Below, piece by piece: positions 15,368-24,165 of a stretch of DNA of 64,000 nucleotides; position 1 is the stretch's first letter, and each line of letters begins with the position of its first letter. The stretch covers positions 5,291-69,290 of the forward strand of contig NZ_KQ948867.1 of assembly GCF_001514215.1 (NCBI RefSeq), given 5' to 3'. The translations under genes were made by a program, and so were the position numbers. The DNA is from Streptomyces bungoensis (GTDB lineage: Bacteria; Actinomycetota; Actinomycetes; Streptomycetales; Streptomycetaceae). The notes under the pieces are model-generated. The model was given only the letters and a program-made list of their open reading frames with translations, was not told where the DNA came from and searched no databases.

Positions 15368-17626
15368 ATGGGCGGAACCCGGCGCCGACCGGCGCAGCGC
15401 ACCGTCACCGGCAGCCGTGCGGCGGGTCACCGCGGTACGAGGCGTGCCGCATCGCGCCGACGCCTGGTCGACTATCCGCGGACAGACCGGGCGGGGGTGC
15501 GCCGCTGGCTGCCGTCGTGGCGGCAGGTGCTGGGGTCGTCCCTGCTAGGTGTCGGCGCCGTGGCCGCGGCCGTCGGGTACGCCTACGCCACGACGACCAT
15601 CCCGGACCCCAACCCCTCGACGCTGCTGCAGAACAACGTCTACTACTGGTCCGACGGCACGGTTCTGGCGACCGACGGCACCGTCAACCGGGAGAACGTG
15701 TCCCTCGCGCAGGTCCCGGCGGACGTGCAGGGGGACTTCATCGCCGCCGAGAACGCCTCCTTCTACACCGACCCGGGCATCGACCCGCAGGGCATCGCCC
15801 GCGCCGTCGCGCACATGGCCGAGGGCGGTTCCGTCCAGTCGGGTTCGACGATCACCCAGCAGTTCGTCAAGAACACCTACCTCGACCAGTCGCAGACGCT
15901 CTCGCGCAAGTTCAGGGAGCTGCTGATCTCCGTGAAGATCGGCGCGAGCATGAGCAAGCAGCAGATCCTCCAGGGCTACCTGAACACCTGCTACTTCGGC
16001 CGGCAGGCCAACGGCGTCCAGGCCGCCGCCCGCGTGTACTACGGCGTCCCGGTCGAGAAGCTGAACGTGAGCCAGGGCGCCTTCCTCGCCGCCGCGGTCA
16101 ACGAGCCGAGCCTCTTCCAGCACGCCGACTCCGACCCCGGGGCGCGGGCGCAGGCGCGGGCACGCTGGTCCTGGGTGCTCGACCGCATGGTGGAGACCGG
16201 AAAGCTGACGCGGGCGCAGCGCGCCCGGTACGCGGCGGCCGGTTTCCCCGCGCCCAGGAAGTGGGCCCCCGGCTCGGCGCTCACCGGCCAGGCCGGCTAC
16301 CTGGCCCAGCTGGCCCGGGCCTACGTCCAGCAGCACGATCCCGGCGTCACCGACAGCAGCCTGAGCCGGGGCGGCTACCAGATCCACACCACCTTCGACC
16401 GCAAGAGGACGGCGGACCTCGCCCGGGCCGTCGCCGAGGTGCGCGCGCAGCGCCTCGACCCCCGCCACCGGAAGGCCGACCGGGACGTCCAGGTCGGCGC
16501 CGCCTCGGTGGACCCGGCGACCGGCCGGATCCTGGCCGTCTACGGCGGCCCCGGGTACGGCAAGGGCCACTACGCGGACAACGCCGACACCTCCGGCGTC
16601 CCGGTGGGCTCCACCTTCAAACCCGTCGTCCTCGCCTCCGCACTCCAGTACGGAGCCGTGCTGGAACCCGGCGCGTCCCCGGCGACGATCACCCCGGCCA
16701 GCAGATTCGACGGCGACGACGGCATCCGGATCAAGGACCGGCAGGGCGCCTACGTCACCGACGACAAGGACCCCACCGGCCTGCTCCACCAGCACAACGA
16801 CACCCCGCAGCGCTGGGGGTACATCTCGCTGCGCAAGGCGATGGAGCAGTCGGTCAACACGCCGTACGTGCAGCTGGGCGAGGACGTCGGCTATCCCGGG
16901 GTGGCCCGGACGGCGAAGGCCCTGGGCCTGCGCTCCGAGAGCCTCGCGGCGCCCAGCGCCGGCTTCTACATCGGCACCTCCACGCCGAGCGCCATCCGCA
17001 TGGCGGGTGCCTACGCGACGTTCGCCGCCTCCGGGACGCAGAGCACGCCGTACTCGGTGACCCGGGTGACCCACGACGGGGCGGTGCTGCCCGGGTTCAG
17101 GGCCCCCACCCCCGTACGGGCCCTGCCGTCGGCGGTCGCCGACAACGTGACGGACGTCCTGCGGGGCGTCATCGCGCGCGGCACGGGCACCAAGGCGCAG
17201 GCCCTCGGCCGGACCGCGGCGGGCAAGACCGGCACCACCGACGACTACCGGTCGGCCTGGTTCGTCGGCTACACCCGTCAGCTCGCCACCTCGGTGGTGC
17301 TGTTCAAGGAGGACGCGACCCACCCGCAGCTGCAGTCCCTGGTGGGCGTCGGCGGCCTGCGGAAGGTGTTCGGCGGCGACATCCCGACCGAGATCTGGAC
17401 CCGGTACATGCGCGACGCCCTGGCCGGCCGGCCCGACCTGCCGTTCCCGGACCCCGCGCCCCTCGGCCACGGCAGCGACGAGCCCGGCGTCCCCTCCGCC
17501 TCCCCGTCCCCGTCCCCGTCCCCCACCGCACGTCCGGGCAGGCCCGGCCGGCACGCGACCGCCACCGCCGCCCCCGGGCCGGGCGCTCCGACGGCGCGCC
17601 CGTGCCACGGCCGGAAGTGCCGTTGA
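15368..17626 (+). CDS. Class A penicillin-binding protein (transglycosylase/transpeptidase)
   Basis: The 752-residue protein has a basic N-terminus, one membrane helix (SLLGVGAVAAAVGYAYA), a GT51 glycosyltransferase domain with AAENASFYTDPGID (catalytic Glu128) and GSTITQQFVKNTYL, and a transpeptidase domain with the SxxK motif in GSTFKP (Ser415), SVN and KTGT (Lys620). The C-terminus is a Ser/Pro/Arg tail. It polymerises and cross-links peptidoglycan on the outer face of the membrane. It starts 20 bp past the deacetylase-glycosyltransferase gene with an AAGGAAAG ribosome site and the two are probably co-transcribed. All catalytic residues that I can identify are present. Confidence 0.93.
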   Translation: MGGTRRRPAQRTVTGSRAAGHRGTRRAASRRRLVDYPRTDRAGVRRWLPSWRQVLGSSLLGVGAVAAAVGYAYATTTIPDPNPSTLLQNNVYYWSDGTVLATDGTVNRENVSLAQVPADVQGDFIAAENASFYTDPGIDPQGIARAVAHMAEGGSVQSGSTITQQFVKNTYLDQSQTLSRKFRELLISVKIGASMSKQQILQGYLNTCYFGRQANGVQAAARVYYGVPVEKLNVSQGAFLAAAVNEPSLFQHADSDPGARAQARARWSWVLDRMVETGKLTRAQRARYAAAGFPAPRKWAPGSALTGQAGYLAQLARAYVQQHDPGVTDSSLSRGGYQIHTTFDRKRTADLARAVAEVRAQRLDPRHRKADRDVQVGAASVDPATGRILAVYGGPGYGKGHYADNADTSGVPVGSTFKPVVLASALQYGAVLEPGASPATITPASRFDGDDGIRIKDRQGAYVTDDKDPTGLLHQHNDTPQRWGYISLRKAMEQSVNTPYVQLGEDVGYPGVARTAKALGLRSESLAAPSAGFYIGTSTPSAIRMAGAYATFAASGTQSTPYSVTRVTHDGAVLPGFRAPTPVRALPSAVADNVTDVLRGVIARGTGTKAQALGRTAAGKTGTTDDYRSAWFVGYTRQLATSVVLFKEDATHPQLQSLVGVGGLRKVFGGDIPTEIWTRYMRDALAGRPDLPFPDPAPLGHGSDEPGVPSASPSPSPSPTARPGRPGRHATATAAPGPGAPTARPCHGRKCR

Positions 17627-17666
17627 CCATCGGCCCGGGTGAGGCGTCACCCGGGCCGATGGTCAA
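17623..17666 (+). terminator. Perfect 20-bp hairpin terminator
   Basis: The arm TTGACCATCGGCCCGGGTGA and its exact complement enclose GGCG. The first arm includes the stop codon of the penicillin-binding protein gene. Confidence 0.85.
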
Positions 17667-17755
17667 GCCATGGAAGGGCAGATTCTCGGCCACGGCTTGC
17701 CCGGCGGCGTCCCACGATCCGCCCAGCAAAGGCAAAAGAAACGGTTGTGGCTTCA

Positions 17756-17793
17756 ACGTCATCTTGTTGACGTGGCCCCGACATACGTAGGTT
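17756..17793 (+). promoter_or_regulatory. Candidate promoter with overlapping operator before the S53 peptidase
   Basis: The inverted repeat ACGTCA-TCTTGT-TGACGT (17756-17773) covers a TTGACG box at 17767-17772. After 15 bp comes TAGGTT (17788-17793), a good actinobacterial -10. A repressor bound to the dyad would block the -35. The 15-bp spacing is slightly short. Confidence 0.4.
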
Positions 17794-17879
17794 CCTCGCG
17801 ACCTCGGCACACCCGAGCCGAGGCCGCATCGCGCACCCCCCACACCTTCCCGGTTCACCCACCAAGCGAAGGACGTACG

Positions 17880-19094
17880 TTGCGCAGAACCGTTTCCCTC
17901 ACCGCTGTGGCCACGCTCGCCACGGCCGCCCTCGCCCTGGCCGCCCCCCTCGGCCAGGCGGCCCCGGCCACCGCCTCCCACGGCGTCAGCGTCGCGCACG
18001 CCTGCGCCGCCCCGACGAAGAAGGGCGACATGGCCTGCAACGCCCTGCAGGTCACCGCGGGCACCCCGAAGTCGGCGCATGCCGAGAGCGACCTCACCGC
18101 CGCCGCCGCGCCCTCCGGCTACGGCCCCGCCTCCCTCCAGGCGGCGTACAACCTGCCCTCCGCGAGCGGCGGTTCGGGCCAGACGGTGGCGATCGTCGAC
18201 GCCTACGACGACCCGAACGCCGAGTCCGACCTCGCCACCTACCGCTCCCAGTACGGCCTGTCGGCCTGCACCACCGCCAACGGCTGCTTCAAGAAGGTCG
18301 ACCAGACCGGCGGCACCAAGTACCCGCGCGGCAACTCCGGCTGGGGCGAGGAGATATCCCTCGACCTCGACATGGTCAGCGCGGCCTGCCCGAACTGCAA
18401 GATCCTCCTGGTGGAGGCCAGTTCGTCGAGCATGACCAACCTGGGCACGGCCGTGAACACCGCCGTGAACCTCGGCGCGAAGTTCGTCTCCAACAGCTAC
18501 GGCGGCTCCGAGTCCTCCAGCGACGCGACCTACGACTCCAGCTACTTCAACCACCCGGGCGTCGCCATCACCGTCTCCTCCGGTGACAACGGCTACGGCG
18601 TGGAGTACCCGGCCGCCTCCAAGTACGTGACGGCGGTGGGCGGCACGTCCCTGAAGACGTCCTCCACCACCCGCGGCTGGACCGACACGGTGTGGAGCGG
18701 GGCGGGCTCCGGCTGCTCCGCGTACGACGCCAAGCCGAGCTGGCAGAAGGACTCCGGCTGCGCGAAGCGGACGGTCGCCGACGTCTCGGCGGTCGCCGAC
18801 CCGAACACCGGTGTCGCGGTGTACGACACCTACGGCCAGGGCAGCGGCTGGATGGTCTTCGGCGGCACCAGCGCCTCGTCCCCGCTGATCGCGGCGACCT
18901 ACGCGCTCGCCGGCAGCCCGTCGGCCGGCTCCACCCCGGCGTCCTTCCCGTACGCGCACACCTCGGCCCTGTACGACGTCACCAGCGGCTCCAACGGCAG
19001 CTGCGGCGGCTCCTACCTCTGCACCGGCACCACCGGCTACGACGGCCCGACCGGCCTCGGCGTCCCGAACGGCACCGCGGCGTTCACCGGCTGA
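17880..19094 (+). CDS. Secreted S53 (sedolisin-like) serine peptidase
   Basis: The 404-residue protein has a signal peptide (RRTVSLTAVATLATAALALA) followed by an A-x-A type cleavage region. The mature part has the sedolisin fold: TVAIVDAYDDPNAESDLATY, then GWGEEISLDLDMVSAACP with the Glu and Asp expected in the S53 triad, VSSGDNGYG, and the nucleophile motif FGGTSASSP. It lacks a long pro-domain, unlike fungal sedolisins, which is common in Streptomyces members. The best start is TTG at 17880, preceded by GAAGGA; no ATG or GTG is in frame near the signal peptide. It is monocistronic, bounded by terminators on both sides. Confidence 0.88.
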   Translation: MRRTVSLTAVATLATAALALAAPLGQAAPATASHGVSVAHACAAPTKKGDMACNALQVTAGTPKSAHAESDLTAAAAPSGYGPASLQAAYNLPSASGGSGQTVAIVDAYDDPNAESDLATYRSQYGLSACTTANGCFKKVDQTGGTKYPRGNSGWGEEISLDLDMVSAACPNCKILLVEASSSSMTNLGTAVNTAVNLGAKFVSNSYGGSESSSDATYDSSYFNHPGVAITVSSGDNGYGVEYPAASKYVTAVGGTSLKTSSTTRGWTDTVWSGAGSGCSAYDAKPSWQKDSGCAKRTVADVSAVADPNTGVAVYDTYGQGSGWMVFGGTSASSPLIAATYALAGSPSAGSTPASFPYAHTSALYDVTSGSNGSCGGSYLCTGTTGYDGPTGLGVPNGTAAFTG

Positions 19095-19120
19095 CCTCCG
19101 GCCTCACCTCGGCGACCACA

Positions 19121-19169
19121 CCCGCCCCACCGCCCGGCACCCGAGAGGGAGCCGGCCCGGTGGGGCGGG
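19121..19169 (+). terminator. Hairpin terminator after the S53 peptidase
   Basis: The arms CCCGCCCCACCG and CGGTGGGGCGGG pair perfectly, with a further GC-rich inner stem. Confidence 0.75.
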
Positions 19170-19281
19170 CGCGTTCCCGGGCGCCCAACCCGCAAGGTGG
19201 CCGAGCCGACGGCCAATCCATCGCCCGACCTGCTCCGGATTACGCGCGGAAACCTGATCACGGACCGCCGGAGGGGACACG

Positions 19282-20595
19282 ATGGAGCGGACGTCACGGG
19301 ACGCCCCGGACAGCCGGGAGCACAGGGCCCGGCACGGGCGGCGGACGGCCGTCGTGGGATCCGGGGTCGCGGGACTGACCGCCGCCCACCTCCTGGCCCG
19401 CACCGGTCACGTCACCCTGTACGAGGCCGACGACCGGCTCGGCGGGCACGCGCACACCCACGAGCTGACCTCGCCGTCCGACGGCCGGGTACACCGCGTC
19501 GACTCCGGGTTCATCGTGCACAACCGGCGCACCTACCCGAACCTGCTGCGGCTCTTCGACGAACTCGGCGTCGCCACGCAGGAGTCGGAGATGAGCATGT
19601 CGGTGCGGTGCGAAGGGTGCGGACTGGAGTACGCGGGCGCCCGCGGCCCGGCCGGCCTCTTCGCCCGGCCCGGCAACCTGCTGCGCGGCCCCTATCTGCG
19701 GCTGCTCGCCGAGGTGCCCGTCTTCCACCGGGCGGCCCGGCGCGTGCTGGCGGAGGGCGCCCGGGAAGGCCTGACGCTGGGCGAGTTCCTGGACCGCGAG
19801 GGCTTCTCCAACTATTTTCGGGCCCACTTCGTGACCCCGGTGGTGTCGGCCGTGTGGTCCTGCGACGCCGGCACCGCCCAGCGCTACCCGGCCGCCTACC
19901 TGTTCCGGTTCCTGGAGCACCACGGGATGCTGTCGGTGGGCGGATCGCCGGTGTGGCGCACGGTGAGCGGCGGTTCGCGCGAGTACGTCGACCGGATCGC
20001 CAAGCACCTCGGCGAGGTCCGCACCGGCACACCCGTGCGGGCCGTGCGCCGCCACGCCGACGGGGCCGACGTCACGGCCGAGGACGGCACCACCGAGTCC
20101 TACGACGCCGTGGTGATCGCGGTCCACCCCGACCAGGCCCTGCGGCTGCTGGCCGACGCGAGCGCCCGGGAGCGCGAGGTGCTGGGCGCGTTCCGCTACT
20201 CCCGCAACACCACGCTCCTGCACACCGACACCCGGCTGCTGCCCCGGGCCCGGGGCGCCCGCGCCTCCTGGAACTACCTGATGCCGGGCTGCGCGGCCGG
20301 CGCCGACCGGGTGCGGGTCAGCTACGACATGAACCGGCTCCAGCGCCTGGACGCCGGCGAGTCGTTCGTCGTCACCCTGGGCGGCGAGGACCGGGTCGAC
20401 CCCGGCCGGGTGCTGGCCCGCATGGTCTACGAACACCCCGTCTACACGCCCGAGTCGGTGGCCGCGCAGCGGCTTCTGCCCGAACTCAACAGCCCGGTCT
20501 GCGCGTTCGCGGGCGCCTACCACGGCTGGGGGTTCCACGAGGACGGCTGCCGCTCCGGCGTCGAGGCCGCCGCCGCACTGGGGGAGCGCTGGTGA
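19282..20595 (+). CDS. FAD-dependent amine-oxidase-like oxidoreductase
   Basis: The 437-residue protein begins with the dinucleotide motif AVVGSGVAGLTAAHLLARTG and has LYEADDRLGGHAHTHE, the second FAD contact of flavin amine oxidases. The C-terminal CAFAGAYHGWGFHEDGCRSG block contains the last FAD-binding stretch. Proteins of this subfamily are encoded with DUF1365 and cyclopropane-fatty-acid-synthase-like genes in many bacteria and probably act on phospholipid acyl chains rather than amines. It is the first gene of a six-gene operon. GAGGGG precedes the ATG. Confidence 0.88.
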   Translation: MERTSRDAPDSREHRARHGRRTAVVGSGVAGLTAAHLLARTGHVTLYEADDRLGGHAHTHELTSPSDGRVHRVDSGFIVHNRRTYPNLLRLFDELGVATQESEMSMSVRCEGCGLEYAGARGPAGLFARPGNLLRGPYLRLLAEVPVFHRAARRVLAEGAREGLTLGEFLDREGFSNYFRAHFVTPVVSAVWSCDAGTAQRYPAAYLFRFLEHHGMLSVGGSPVWRTVSGGSREYVDRIAKHLGEVRTGTPVRAVRRHADGADVTAEDGTTESYDAVVIAVHPDQALRLLADASAREREVLGAFRYSRNTTLLHTDTRLLPRARGARASWNYLMPGCAAGADRVRVSYDMNRLQRLDAGESFVVTLGGEDRVDPGRVLARMVYEHPVYTPESVAAQRLLPELNSPVCAFAGAYHGWGFHEDGCRSGVEAAAALGERW

Positions 20596-21326
20596 CCGCC
20601 GTACCCGCCCTCTACCCGTGCACCGTCACGCACGTGCGCACCACGCCCCTGCGCCACACCCTGCGGCACCGCACCTACCTGTGGCTCGTCGACCCCGACC
20701 GCCCGCCCCGCCTCCCGCGCCTCCTGCGGCCGCTGGCCCGGCTCGACGCCCGCGACCACTTCACCGGGGACCAGCCCTCGATCCGCGCCGGCCTGGACGC
20801 CTTCCTCGCCGCGCACGGGGTCCGCCTGGACGGCGGACGGGTGCTGATGCTCACCCACGCCCGCGTGCTCGGGTACGTCTTCAACCCGCTCACCCTGTAC
20901 TGGTGCCACGGCCCCGGCGGCGACCTGCGCTGCGTGGTCGCCGAGGTGCACAACACGTACGGCGGCCGGCACTGCTACCTGCTGCGGCCCGACGCCACCG
21001 GCGCCGCCCACGCCGGCAAGGAGTTCTACGTCTCGCCGTTCTTCCCCGTCGACGGCGGCTACCGCATGCGGCTGCCGCCGCCGGGGGAGCGGCTCGACCT
21101 GACCGTGCACCTCGACCGCGAGGGCGGCCGGGCCTTCACCGCGACGGTGCACGGCACCCTGCGCACGGCGACCCCGGCGGCCCTGCTGCGCCTCGCGCTG
21201 CGCCACCCCTGGTCCACCCTCACCGTCTCGGCCGCCATCAGGACCCACGGCATACGCCTCTACCTGCGGGGACTGCCCGTCCAGCCCCGGCCCGACGCCC
21301 ACCGCATCCCGGAGAACACCCCATGA
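20592..21326 (+). CDS. DUF1365 family protein
   Basis: The 244-residue protein starts with a GTG that overlaps the preceding TGA by four bases (GTGA). DUF1365 features are visible: ALYPCTVTHVRTTPLRHTLR near the start, VLGYVFNPLTLYWCHG, AEVHNTYGGRHCYLL and KEFYVSPFFPVDGGYRMRL. The family has no proven reaction but is always found with amine-oxidase-like flavoproteins and acyl-chain methyltransferases. The operon position supports a role in modifying membrane lipid acyl chains. Confidence 0.88.
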   Translation: MTAVPALYPCTVTHVRTTPLRHTLRHRTYLWLVDPDRPPRLPRLLRPLARLDARDHFTGDQPSIRAGLDAFLAAHGVRLDGGRVLMLTHARVLGYVFNPLTLYWCHGPGGDLRCVVAEVHNTYGGRHCYLLRPDATGAAHAGKEFYVSPFFPVDGGYRMRLPPPGERLDLTVHLDREGGRAFTATVHGTLRTATPAALLRLALRHPWSTLTVSAAIRTHGIRLYLRGLPVQPRPDAHRIPENTP

Positions 21327-22855
21327 GGACAGCAGAGCCCGGCACGACTCCCGCCGGACGGACCGCGCGGCCCGGCCCCGCCGGCGTACCCGCCACGCGC
21401 GGGGCGTCGGGTGGTCCCGCCGAGGCCCCCGAGGGACGGACGCCGCCGGCCGGCTCCCCCGCGGCGGGGCATCCGGCCGCCACGTCCGCCCCTGCGGCGG
21501 CGGGTTCCGGCGGGCCGAGCGCCCCGGCCGGGCCCTCGGCCGCCGACGGACCGGCCGGGCCGGCCGGCCCGCCCGCCGGCCCGGCCTCTCCCGCCCGCCC
21601 GGCCTCTCCCGCAGCGGGACCCGCCGCCCCGATCGACCCCGCCCGCTGGCCCGACGTGGCCGCCGTGCCCCGCTCCTCGTGGGCGCGCACCGCCGTGACC
21701 GGGGCCCTGGTCCGCCGGGCCCTGCGCGGGCTGCCGCTGCGCGCCCGGTTCGCCGGCGCGGAGCCCGTCGGGCGGGGCGGCCCGCTGCTGGAGGTGCGCG
21801 ACCCGGCCGCCTTCCACGCCCGCGTCGGCACGAGCGGTCTGGTCGGGTTCGGCGAGTCGTACATGGCCGGCGAGTGGGACGCCCCCGACCTGGTCGCCGC
21901 CCTCACGGTGCTCGCCGCGCACACCGCCGACCTCGTCCCGGCCCCGCTGCAGCGGCTGCGCGGCCTGTGGGCGCCGCGCCACCCGCACGAGGAGCGCAAC
22001 ACCCCCGACGGCTCCCGCTCCAACATCAGCCGCCACTACGACCTGTCCAACGACCTGTTCGCCCTCTTCCTCGACGACACCCTCAGCTACTCCTCCGCCG
22101 TCTTCCGGGGCTTCCCGGCGACCTGGGACCTGCTCGCCGCCGCCCAGCGCCGCAAGGTGGACCGGCTGCTCGACCTGGCCGGCGTGCGCGAGGGCACCCG
22201 GCTGCTGGAGATCGGCACCGGCTGGGGCGAGCTGGCCCTGCGGGCCGCCGCCCGCGGCGCCCGGGTCACCTCCATCACCCTCTCCCGCGAACAGCGCGAG
22301 CGGGCCCTGGAACGGGTGCGCGCGGCCGGGGCCGGCGACCGCGTGTCGATCGAGCTGTGCGACTACCGCGAGGCGCGCGGTACGTACGACGCCGTGGTCA
22401 GCGTGGAGATGATCGAGGCGGTCGGCGCGGAGTTCTGGCCGGCGTACTTCCGCACCCTGGACGAGCGGCTGGACCCCGGCGGCCGGGTCGCGCTCCAGGC
22501 CATCACCATGCCGCACGAGCGGATGCTCGCCACCCGGGACACCTTCACCTGGATCCACAAGTACGTCTTCCCCGGCGGCGTCATCCCCTCCACCGAGGCG
22601 ATCGAGGACACCGCCCGCGCCCACACCCGGCTGCGCCCGGCCCGCCGCGACGCCTTCGGCGCCCACTACGCCGAGACGCTACGCCTGTGGCGGGAGCGGT
22701 TCACCGCACGCGCCGGGGAACTCGGGGCGCTCGGCTTCGACGAGACCTTCCGCCGCCTGTGGACCTTCTACCTCGCCTACTGCGAGGCCGGGTTCCGGGC
22801 CGGCTACCTCGACGTCCAGCAGTACCTCTTCACCAAGGAGCGCCCCGCCCGATGA
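21323..22855 (+). CDS. Cyclopropane-fatty-acyl-phospholipid synthase-like methyltransferase 1
   Basis: The 510-residue protein starts with ATG overlapping the previous stop (ATGA). Residues 1 to about 105 are an unusual Pro/Ala/Gly-rich region. Then comes the CFA synthase domain: FGESYMAGEWDAPDLVAAL, NISRHYDLSNDLFALFLDD, the SAM-binding LLEIGTGWGELALRAAARG, VSVEMIEAVG and TFYLAYCEAGFRAGYLDVQQ. CFA synthases transfer methylene or methyl groups from SAM to unsaturated acyl chains of phospholipids. A second paralogue follows immediately, so the two may act in sequence or on different positions. The exact product cannot be read from sequence. Confidence 0.88.
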   Translation: MRTAEPGTTPAGRTARPGPAGVPATRGASGGPAEAPEGRTPPAGSPAAGHPAATSAPAAAGSGGPSAPAGPSAADGPAGPAGPPAGPASPARPASPAAGPAAPIDPARWPDVAAVPRSSWARTAVTGALVRRALRGLPLRARFAGAEPVGRGGPLLEVRDPAAFHARVGTSGLVGFGESYMAGEWDAPDLVAALTVLAAHTADLVPAPLQRLRGLWAPRHPHEERNTPDGSRSNISRHYDLSNDLFALFLDDTLSYSSAVFRGFPATWDLLAAAQRRKVDRLLDLAGVREGTRLLEIGTGWGELALRAAARGARVTSITLSREQRERALERVRAAGAGDRVSIELCDYREARGTYDAVVSVEMIEAVGAEFWPAYFRTLDERLDPGGRVALQAITMPHERMLATRDTFTWIHKYVFPGGVIPSTEAIEDTARAHTRLRPARRDAFGAHYAETLRLWRERFTARAGELGALGFDETFRRLWTFYLAYCEAGFRAGYLDVQQYLFTKERPAR

Positions 22856-24165
22856 CCAGCCTCCTGCCCGCCACCCGGACCGGCGCCGCCCACCGGCTCG
22901 CCGCCCTCGCCGCGGACGCGCTCGGCGGCCCCCTGCCCGTACGGCTGCGCGCCTGGGACGGCAGCGAGACCGGCCCGGCCGGAGCCCCCGTCGTCGTGCT
23001 GCGGTCCCGGCGCGCGCTGCGCCGCCTGCTGTGGCAGCCCGGCGAACTCGGCCTGGCGCAGGCGTACGTCACCGGCGAACTCGACGTCGAGGGCGACCTC
23101 GGCGAGGGCCTGCGCACGATGTGGGCCGCCGCCCGGGAGCGGGGCCCGCGCCCGCCCCGGCTCACGCCCGCCGACCGGGCCAGGGCGCTCGCCACCGCCG
23201 TACGCCTCGGTGCCGTGGGCCCCCGGCCGCCCGTCCCCGCCTCCCAGGCCCGGCTGCGCGGAGGCCTGCACAGCCGGGCCCGGGACCGGGCCGCCATCAG
23301 CCACCACTACGACCTGTCCAACGAGTTCTACGCCCTGCTCCTCGACGAGACTATGGCCTACTCGTGCGGCTACTGGGCGAGCGAGGACCCCGGGTTCACG
23401 CCCGCCGACGCCCAGCGGGCCAAGCTGGAGCTGATCTGCCGCAAGCTCGGCCTGAAGCCCCGCGCCCGGCTGCTGGACATCGGCTGCGGCTGGGGTGCGC
23501 TCACCCTGCACGCCGCCGAACGGCACGGCGCCCTGGTCACCGCCGTCACGCTGGCCCGGGAGCAGGCGGCGTACGTGCGCGAGCGGGTGCGCGAGCGCGG
23601 CCTGACCGACCGGGTGGAGGTGGTGTGCCAGGACTACCGTGACATCGCGGCCGGCGGCTTCGACGCCGTCACCGCGATCGAGATGGGCGAGCACGTCGGC
23701 GACGCCGAGTACCCGGCCTTCGCCGCCGCCCTGCACCGGCACGTCCGGCCGTGCGGGCGGGTGCTGGTGCAGCAGATGTCGCGCGGCCGCAGCGCTCCCG
23801 GCGGCGGGCCCTTCATCGAGGCGTACATCGCCCCCGACATGCACATGCGGCCGCTGGGCGAGACGACGGGCCTGCTGGAGGCGGCCGGTCTGGAGGTCCG
23901 GCACACCGAGTCGCTGCGCGAGCACTACGTCCGCACGATCACCGCCTGGCACCGCACCCTGGAACACCGGTGGGCGGACTTCACCGCCCTGGCCGGGGAG
24001 GAGACCGCGCGGGTGTGGCGGCTGTACCTGGCGGGCGGGGCACTGGCCTTCGAGGAGGGGCGGATGGGAGTCGACCAGATCCTGGCCGTACGGCCCGGCC
24101 CGGACGGCGCCAGTGGCATGCCGGCGACCACGTCCGACTGGTACGAGGGGCTGGAGAAGGCGTGA
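22852..24165 (+). CDS. Cyclopropane-fatty-acyl-phospholipid synthase-like methyltransferase 2
   Basis: The 437-residue protein starts with ATG overlapping the previous stop (ATGA). It has ELGLAQAYVTGELDVEGDL, AISHHYDLSNEFYALLLDET, MAYSCGYW, the SAM motif LLDIGCGWGALTLHAAERHG, AIEMGEHVGD and a C-terminal FEEGRMGVDQILAV. It lacks the long N-terminal extension of its neighbour and is only moderately similar to it, so this is an old duplication. Paired CFA-like enzymes with a flavoprotein suggest chemistry beyond simple cyclopropanation, such as methyl-branched or furan acyl chains; this is inference. Confidence 0.88.
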   Translation: MTSLLPATRTGAAHRLAALAADALGGPLPVRLRAWDGSETGPAGAPVVVLRSRRALRRLLWQPGELGLAQAYVTGELDVEGDLGEGLRTMWAAARERGPRPPRLTPADRARALATAVRLGAVGPRPPVPASQARLRGGLHSRARDRAAISHHYDLSNEFYALLLDETMAYSCGYWASEDPGFTPADAQRAKLELICRKLGLKPRARLLDIGCGWGALTLHAAERHGALVTAVTLAREQAAYVRERVRERGLTDRVEVVCQDYRDIAAGGFDAVTAIEMGEHVGDAEYPAFAAALHRHVRPCGRVLVQQMSRGRSAPGGGPFIEAYIAPDMHMRPLGETTGLLEAAGLEVRHTESLREHYVRTITAWHRTLEHRWADFTALAGEETARVWRLYLAGGALAFEEGRMGVDQILAVRPGPDGASGMPATTSDWYEGLEKA

